Of a DNA stretch of 10,176 nt, positions 6,333 to 10,176 are shown piece after piece. Each line of letters starts with the position of its first letter. Positions within the stretch are counted from its first letter, which is position 1. The notes below the pieces were generated by a model that saw only the letters and a program-made list of their open reading frames with translations, ran no database searches and was not told the DNA's origin. The translations under genes were made by a program, and so were the position numbers. Origin of the DNA: Actinomycetota bacterium (GTDB lineage Bacteria; Actinomycetota; Acidimicrobiia; Acidimicrobiales; AC-25); assembly GCA_005888395.1 (NCBI GenBank), contig VAXF01000117.1:1-10176 (forward strand). Reading direction: 5' to 3'.

Positions 6333-7604
6333 CTACGGCCCGCCGGCGAACTCGACGGCGATGACGGTCGCGAGGTCGTCGAGCGCGGCCGGCGGGATGG
6401 CGATGCGCAGCTCGCCGACCGGGTCCTGGGTCAGCCGGTCGAGGACGCCGACGCGCTCGGACATCTCCAACGGGGTGCTCGACCCGAGCACGCGCGCCCC
6501 GCGCGCCCGCCGCGGATGCACGCCACGGACGGCGATCTCGTCGTAGGGTCGCATCAGCAGGTGGAGGTAGACGGTGTCGCCCCGCCGGGTCGTCGGACCG
6601 TAGAACTGCCAGGGCTCCAGCCCGGGCTCGACATCGTGGATGCTCTCGCCATGCGTCTGCATCCAGTTGCCGACGGCGGTCAGCCGCTCGATCTGTTCCG
6701 GCGGCAGTGAGCCGTCGCCGGTGGGGCTGACGTTCAGCAGCAGGTTGCCGCGCCGCGAGCGGACCTCGCACAGCGCGTGCACCAGCGAACGCGCCGGCTT
6801 GTAGTCGGTGTCGGACGGGCACCAGCCCCAGCTGTCGTTCATCGTCAGGCACGTCTCCCAACGCCGCGCCGGCGCCACCGCGGGCACGAACTGCTCGGGC
6901 GTGTCGAAGTCGCCGCAGCCCGGGAGCCGTTCGTTGACGAGGATCTCCGGCTGCAGCGATCGGATCAGGGCGTCGAGCTCGGCCGAGTGCCACTGGGCGG
7001 CGGAGCGCTCCCAGCCGCCGTCGAACCACAGCACATCGATCTGTCCGTAGTTCGTGAGCAGCTCGCGGACCTGGGCGAAGAGGTACTCCACGTAGCGCGC
7101 CCAACCCTCGGGCGAGGGTGACGGCGAGAGGCCGAACGAGTAGGGACGGGCCTCGTCGGTGAAGGCGGGGTAGTCGGGGTGTGACCAGTCGGACAGCGAA
7201 TAGTAGAGGCCGACGCGCAGCCCTTCGGAGCGGAAGGCGTCGACGAACTCGCCGACGATGTCGCGGCCGAACGGCGAGTGCTCCACCGAGAACGTGGACA
7301 CGGCCGTGTGGAACATGGCGTAGCCGCTGTGGTGCTTCGCCGTGAGCACGCCGTAGCGCATGCCTGCGTCACGGGCGTGGCGGGCGAGGGCGGGCGCATC
7401 CCACCGACGCGGATCGAACGTGGCGGCCGACGAGTGGTACTGCGCCACGGGCACGGCCTGGCATTTCGGGAGGGCGAACACGCCGCCGACCATCGGCCAC
7501 GACAGCTCGAGACCCTGCTGGCTGGCGTGGTCCCAGTGCACGAACATCCCGAAGCCGGCGGCCTCGAACCAAGTGGGCGCGACGGGTTCGGCGGGCGCGA
7601 TCAC
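6333..7604 (-). CDS. Alpha-L-fucosidase-like glycoside hydrolase (GH29)
   Basis: A 423-residue retaining glycosidase of family GH29, expected to release alpha-linked L-fucose. Signatures in order: GFGMFVHWDH (17-26, H23), TAKHHSGYAMF (88-98, with the sugar-binding HH at 91-92), GLYYSLSDWSHPDY (132-145), IDVLWFDGGW (189-198, predicted nucleophile D195), and GNLLLNVSPTGDGSLPPEQ downstream. The C-terminal part resembles the usual beta-sandwich. The general acid/base is not well conserved in the family and I cannot assign it. The GTG at 7604 is chosen because homology begins directly after it (PTWFEAAGFG); longer upstream starts run antisense to the neighbour. From this start there is no signal peptide, so a cytoplasmic enzyme is implied. 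No Shine-Dalgarno is visible. It is divergent from the LAxTG protein across 19 nt. Confidence 0.9.
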   Translation of the reverse strand: MIAPAEPVAPTWFEAAGFGMFVHWDHASQQGLELSWPMVGGVFALPKCQAVPVAQYHSSAATFDPRRWDAPALARHARDAGMRYGVLTAKHHSGYAMFHTAVSTFSVEHSPFGRDIVGEFVDAFRSEGLRVGLYYSLSDWSHPDYPAFTDEARPYSFGLSPSPSPEGWARYVEYLFAQVRELLTNYGQIDVLWFDGGWERSAAQWHSAELDALIRSLQPEILVNERLPGCGDFDTPEQFVPAVAPARRWETCLTMNDSWGWCPSDTDYKPARSLVHALCEVRSRRGNLLLNVSPTGDGSLPPEQIERLTAVGNWMQTHGESIHDVEPGLEPWQFYGPTTRRGDTVYLHLLMRPYDEIAVRGVHPRRARGARVLGSSTPLEMSERVGVLDRLTQDPVGELRIAIPPAALDDLATVIAVEFAGGP

Positions 7605-7623
7605 GAGATGGGAGCATCGCGCG

Positions 7624-8607
7624 GTGCCGGCAGGCGTGGTGACCCGTGCCCTGACCGCGGCGCTGGTCATCACCGCGGCCGCCACGCCCCAGGCCCAGGT
7701 GCGGTCGGAGCAGTCGCTCCCGGCCACGTTCAACCAGGGGGTTGCCCGCGTCCCCGGCGGATGGATCCTGTCGGGCACGAACTCGCCGGTGCCGTCCACC
7801 GACATCCTCGCCCGCACCGACGACGACCTCCACGTGCAGGCGACGTTGCCGTCGGCCATCCCGCCGCAGTGGAAGGCGCAGGGGTTCGACCACATCGGCG
7901 ACATCGATGTGGTGGGCAACACGCTCTATGCGCCGTTCGAGCAACCCGACTACTCCAAAGGCCAGCAGGCGACGGCGCGCTACGACGCGACGACGTTGCT
8001 CTTCATCGACGCCGTGCAGCTACCACAGCACGAGAACTCCTTCGTGGCCATCGACCCGAAGTCGATGACTGCGTACTCGATGGACCACTTCGACGGCGAC
8101 GCGCTGCTCCGCTACGACGTGCGCGCCGGCTGGAAGCCACTGCCGCCGCTCAAGATGTCGATGCTGCTGCACCACACGCAGGGCGCCGCAGTCGCGGCCG
8201 GCGCGGTCTGGATCTCGACCTCCGACGACCACAACGACATCTTCCGTGTCGACCTCGCGACCGGCCACGTCGACACCGTGGGGACGCTCGGCCACCCGGG
8301 CGGCGAGGGCGAGGGCATCGACGCCGCCGCGCTGCCGAGCGGCGCGCTCCACGGGCTCGTGATCGACCCCAACCTCACCACGGTCTGGCTCGTGCACTTC
8401 GCGCTCACGGCACCGGCGCCCGCCACGACGACGTCAACGACGACGGCCGGGGCCACGCGCCGTTCGTCTCGCGATCTGGCCGCTACCGGTGGGTCTGTGA
8501 CGCTCGTATGGACGGGCGTGGCCGCGCTCGTGGCCGCGGCGGGGGTGGCTTCGGTCAGCAGGAGTAGTCGGCGTCGTAGCCGCCCGACTGGTACTGCACG
8601 TACCTGA
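7624..8607 (+). CDS. Secreted, wall-anchored protein with LAATG sorting signal, possibly beta-propeller
   Basis: A 327-residue exported protein. Residues 1-25 form a signal peptide (VTRALTAALVITAAATPQAQ). The body (about 30-260) has short repeated strands of the kind VVGNTLYAPF, FVAIDPKSMTAYSM, LLRYDVRAGW, AVWISTSDDHNDIFRVDLAT and HGLVIDPNLTTVWLVHF. These suggest a beta-propeller, but I do not recognise a specific family. A Thr-rich linker (265-275) leads to LAATG (285-289), a hydrophobic helix (290-311) and a basic tail (SRSSRRRSR). Together these make a wall-sorting signal matching the LAxTG preference known for class E sortases. The GTG 7624 start has GGGAG (7610-7614) 9 nt upstream; GTGs at 7636 and 7639 are alternatives. 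The last 53 nt overlap the convergent gene. No sortase is in the window. Confidence 0.8.
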   Translation: MPAGVVTRALTAALVITAAATPQAQVRSEQSLPATFNQGVARVPGGWILSGTNSPVPSTDILARTDDDLHVQATLPSAIPPQWKAQGFDHIGDIDVVGNTLYAPFEQPDYSKGQQATARYDATTLLFIDAVQLPQHENSFVAIDPKSMTAYSMDHFDGDALLRYDVRAGWKPLPPLKMSMLLHHTQGAAVAAGAVWISTSDDHNDIFRVDLATGHVDTVGTLGHPGGEGEGIDAAALPSGALHGLVIDPNLTTVWLVHFALTAPAPATTTSTTTAGATRRSSRDLAATGGSVTLVWTGVAALVAAAGVASVSRSSRRRSRPTGTART

Positions 8608-9364
8608 CGGCGCCGCCACTGAAGCTCGAGCTGCAGTAGCTCGGCGCGCTGGTGGCACTGCTCGCACCGGCGACCCAGTCGGGCACCGCGCTCGAGAGGT
8701 TCAGCCCGCCGGTGATCACGCCCCACTGGTAGCCGGTGGAGTAGACGCCGACGGTCACGCTCCGGCTCTGCAGGTAGGCGACCGCACCCCGGACGTCGGC
8801 GGCGTTGGTACTCAGGTCGCTGCTGTTCCAGCTGTTGGCGGTCTCGACGTCGAGCCACCACGGCACCGTGCCGGCCGCGGTCGCGCCGATCGCGGCAGTG
8901 GCGTCGGCGAACGAGTCCTGCGCCGCGTTCCAGCCGTAGTCGTACGAGCAGCCCGCGCTCCACGTGCCGTCACACGCCATCGGCGACGTCTGTCCCTTGG
9001 GCCAGTGGGTCGATACCGGCCCGGGGTTGCCGGTATTGGCGTAGAGCGAAGCCTTCGCGCCGGTCGTGGTCGACGACCCCGTCGCCCACTGGTACTCGCT
9101 CGCGAGACACGTGTTGGCCCTGTACGCCAGGCCCCCGTTCACGCCGACGACGCCGAACGCGGGTGCCGAGGGGTAGACGCCGCCACACTGCGGATACGAG
9201 ATGTCGTAGCCCTGCGCCGCGGTGGTGCCGCCGCCGCCCGAACCGCCCCCTCCCTTGTGACCCTTCGACGCGAACGCGGGCGCGCCCGACGCGAGGACGA
9301 CCGCGGCGGCCAGCGCGCCGAGGATCAGGGGACGAAGCATCTTCGTGGAGGTCCGCCGGTTCAT
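8555..9364 (-). CDS. Secreted GH25/DUF1906-like glycoside hydrolase-fold protein
   Basis: A 269-residue exported protein. Signal peptide: basic MNRRTSTKMLRP, hydrophobic LILGALAAAVVLASG and a cleavage site near APAFA-S (about residue 32). A Gly-rich linker, GGGGSGGGG (38-46), precedes the domain. The domain starts GYDISYPQCGG (52-62), continues FGVVGVNGG (70-78) and carries WWLDVE (169-174, D172 and E174), then VGVYSTGYQWG. The D-x-S start and D-x-E motif recall GH25 lysozyme-like and DUF1906 TIM barrels, which cleave or bind peptidoglycan or other glycans. Six cysteines (60, 86, 131, 139, 244, 269) suggest three disulfides, the last Cys being the final residue. ATG 9364 is preferred over GTG 9388 because it gives a normal signal peptide and lies 6 nt after a -10 hexamer. 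Enzymatic activity is not certain. Confidence 0.82.
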   Translation of the reverse strand: MNRRTSTKMLRPLILGALAAAVVLASGAPAFASKGHKGGGGSGGGGTTAAQGYDISYPQCGGVYPSAPAFGVVGVNGGLAYRANTCLASEYQWATGSSTTTGAKASLYANTGNPGPVSTHWPKGQTSPMACDGTWSAGCSYDYGWNAAQDSFADATAAIGATAAGTVPWWLDVETANSWNSSDLSTNAADVRGAVAYLQSRSVTVGVYSTGYQWGVITGGLNLSSAVPDWVAGASSATSAPSYCSSSFSGGAVRYVQYQSGGYDADYSC

Positions 9365-9370
9365 GGTCAA

Positions 9371-9400
9371 ACGGTAAGAACCGGCCACACGCCGCGTCGA
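9371..9400 (-). promoter_or_regulatory. Putative leaderless promoter of the GH25-like gene
   Basis: On the minus strand, TCGACG (9400-9395, four of six matches to TTGACA) and TACCGT (9376-9371, TANNNT) are 18 nt apart. The -10 box ends 6 nt before the ATG at 9364 and there is no Shine-Dalgarno. The predicted transcription start is therefore the start codon itself. Confidence 0.5.
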
Positions 9401-9426
9401 TAGCGAGAACGGGTGGTTTTGGGTGA

Positions 9427-9475
9427 ACGGACGGACTAGTCACCAGCTACCACGAAGGGAATGCCGGCCGTCCGT
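9427..9475. repeat. Inverted repeats in the divergent region between the GH25-like gene and lon
   Basis: ACGGACGG (9427-9434) and CCGTCCGT (9468-9475) are a perfect 8-bp inverted pair separated by 33 nt. The 8-bp palindrome GACTAGTC (9434-9441) adjoins the left arm. They lie in the 143-nt region between two divergent genes and could be regulator sites. I do not recognise a HspR (HAIR) box. Confidence 0.4.
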
Positions 9476-9507
9476 CGCGCGTTATGTAGCGCGTGGACGA
9501 GACCCGC

Positions 9508-10176
9508 ATGGCCACGCTGCCGCTCCTCCCGCTCACCACGGGCGTGGTGCTGCCGGGAATGGTCGTGACGATCGCGCTCGAGACCGACCAGGCCAGGGCC
9601 GCGTGGGCGGCGGCGTCGGAAGCCGAACGCCAGCTGCTGCTGGTGCCGGTCGTCGACGGCCGTTACGCGCGCGTCGGCACGGTCGCCGTCGTCGAGGACG
9701 CCGGTGACCTCCGCAGCGGCCTCCAGGCGCTGGTGGTCCGGGGTCTTCACCGGGCCGTGATCGGGAGCGGGGTGCCCGGCACCGGCGCCGCCCTGTGGGT
9801 GCAGATCGAGCCCGTCGACGAGCCGACGGCGACGGAGCGCGCCCGTGAGCTCGCTCGCGAGTACCGCGCCGTGGTCGAGAACATCCTCGAGTACCGAGGT
9901 GCCCGCCAGATCGGCGAGGCGCTGCGCGGCATCAGCGACCCGGGTGCCATGGCCGACACCGCGGGCTACTCGCCCGACCTGACGTTCGAGCAGAAGATCG
10001 AGGTGCTCGAGACGGTCGACGTCGAGGGCCGGCTCGAGCTGGTGCTGGCTTGGGCGCGTGAGGTGCTCGCCGACCTCAGCCTGAAGGATCGCATCCGGTC
10101 CGACGTCGCCGAGGGCATGGAGAAGACGCAGCGGGAGTTCCTGCTGCGCCAGCAGCTGGCGGCCATCCGCAAGGAG
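9508..10176 (+). CDS. lon: Lon ATP-dependent protease, N-terminal part (3' end cut off by window edge)
   Basis: The first 223 residues of Lon (endopeptidase La), a cytosolic AAA+ serine protease that degrades damaged and regulatory proteins. The visible part is the substrate-binding LonN domain (about 1-195), starting LPLLPLTTGVVLPGMVVTIA and including RVGTVAVVED and a long helix with ERARELAREYRAVVENILEY. After it comes the helical linker EGMEKTQREFLLRQQLAAIR (202-221), highly typical of Lon just before the ATPase module. Walker A and B and the Ser-Lys dyad lie past the window. An in-frame TAG at 9487-9489 limits the start to GTG 9493 or ATG 9508. I chose ATG 9508, preceded by a weak GGACGAG, but GTG 9493, shortly after TTATGT/TATGTA, could be a leaderless start. 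The gene is divergent from the GH25-like gene. Confidence 0.93.
   Translation, partial: MATLPLLPLTTGVVLPGMVVTIALETDQARAAWAAASEAERQLLLVPVVDGRYARVGTVAVVEDAGDLRSGLQALVVRGLHRAVIGSGVPGTGAALWVQIEPVDEPTATERARELAREYRAVVENILEYRGARQIGEALRGISDPGAMADTAGYSPDLTFEQKIEVLETVDVEGRLELVLAWAREVLADLSLKDRIRSDVAEGMEKTQREFLLRQQLAAIRKE

Noticed and set aside
7605..7922. 106-residue N-terminal extension of the fucosidase
   Set aside because: It is antisense to the signal peptide and body of the plus-strand protein, shows no GH29 homology and contains no usable signal peptide. GTG 7604 sits directly before the conserved part.
7278..8567. Plus-strand open frame of 429 residues over the same region as the LAATG protein
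   Set aside because: It is a different frame with an Arg/His/Pro-rich product. The chosen frame has a signal peptide, an ordered body and a sorting signal.

Overview
The window looks like chromosomal DNA of a high-GC actinobacterium. GC is very high, GTG starts are common, and there is a likely F420-dependent luciferase-like oxidoreductase, an LAxTG-type sorting signal (the class E sortase signal of Actinobacteria) and several apparently leaderless promoters. Acidimicrobiia is a reasonable guess, but nothing here proves it. I see no tRNA, rRNA, CRISPR array, insertion sequence or phage gene. Gene density is high and no gene-free stretch exceeds about 125 bp.

Left part (1-3420, all minus strand): an aldo/keto reductase, a possible 38-residue ORF, an F420-type luciferase-like oxidoreductase and a VOC/glyoxalase-fold protein lie head to tail with gaps of 4, 3 and 31 nt. 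This looks like one redox/detoxification operon. Downstream, after 123 nt, comes a DEAD-box RNA helicase that runs off the left edge and has no ATG, GTG or TTG start in frame.

Middle part (3487-6329, plus strand): a protein with two nearly identical PAS domains and a dimerisation-helix-like tail lacking a phosphoacceptor His is divergent from the reductase operon. It is followed by a four-helix DUF2231 membrane protein and a complete cytochrome P450. The P450 promoter carries a perfect inverted repeat overlapping its -35 box.

Right part (6333-10176): a GH29 alpha-L-fucosidase-like enzyme (minus) is divergent, across only 19 nt, from a secreted protein with a C-terminal LAATG wall-sorting signal (plus). 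That gene overlaps tail to tail with a secreted GH25-like protein (minus). The latter is divergent from the Lon protease gene, which runs off the right edge. The three middle genes suggest a cell-surface or extracellular glycan theme, but their opposing orientations argue against a single operon.

I did not find a clearly new multi-gene system. The points most worth checking are the operator-like palindrome at the P450 promoter, the recently duplicated or homogenised PAS pair with an Asn-for-His tail, the LAxTG protein with its overlapping neighbour, the paired leaderless promoters, and the CTG start of the helicase.
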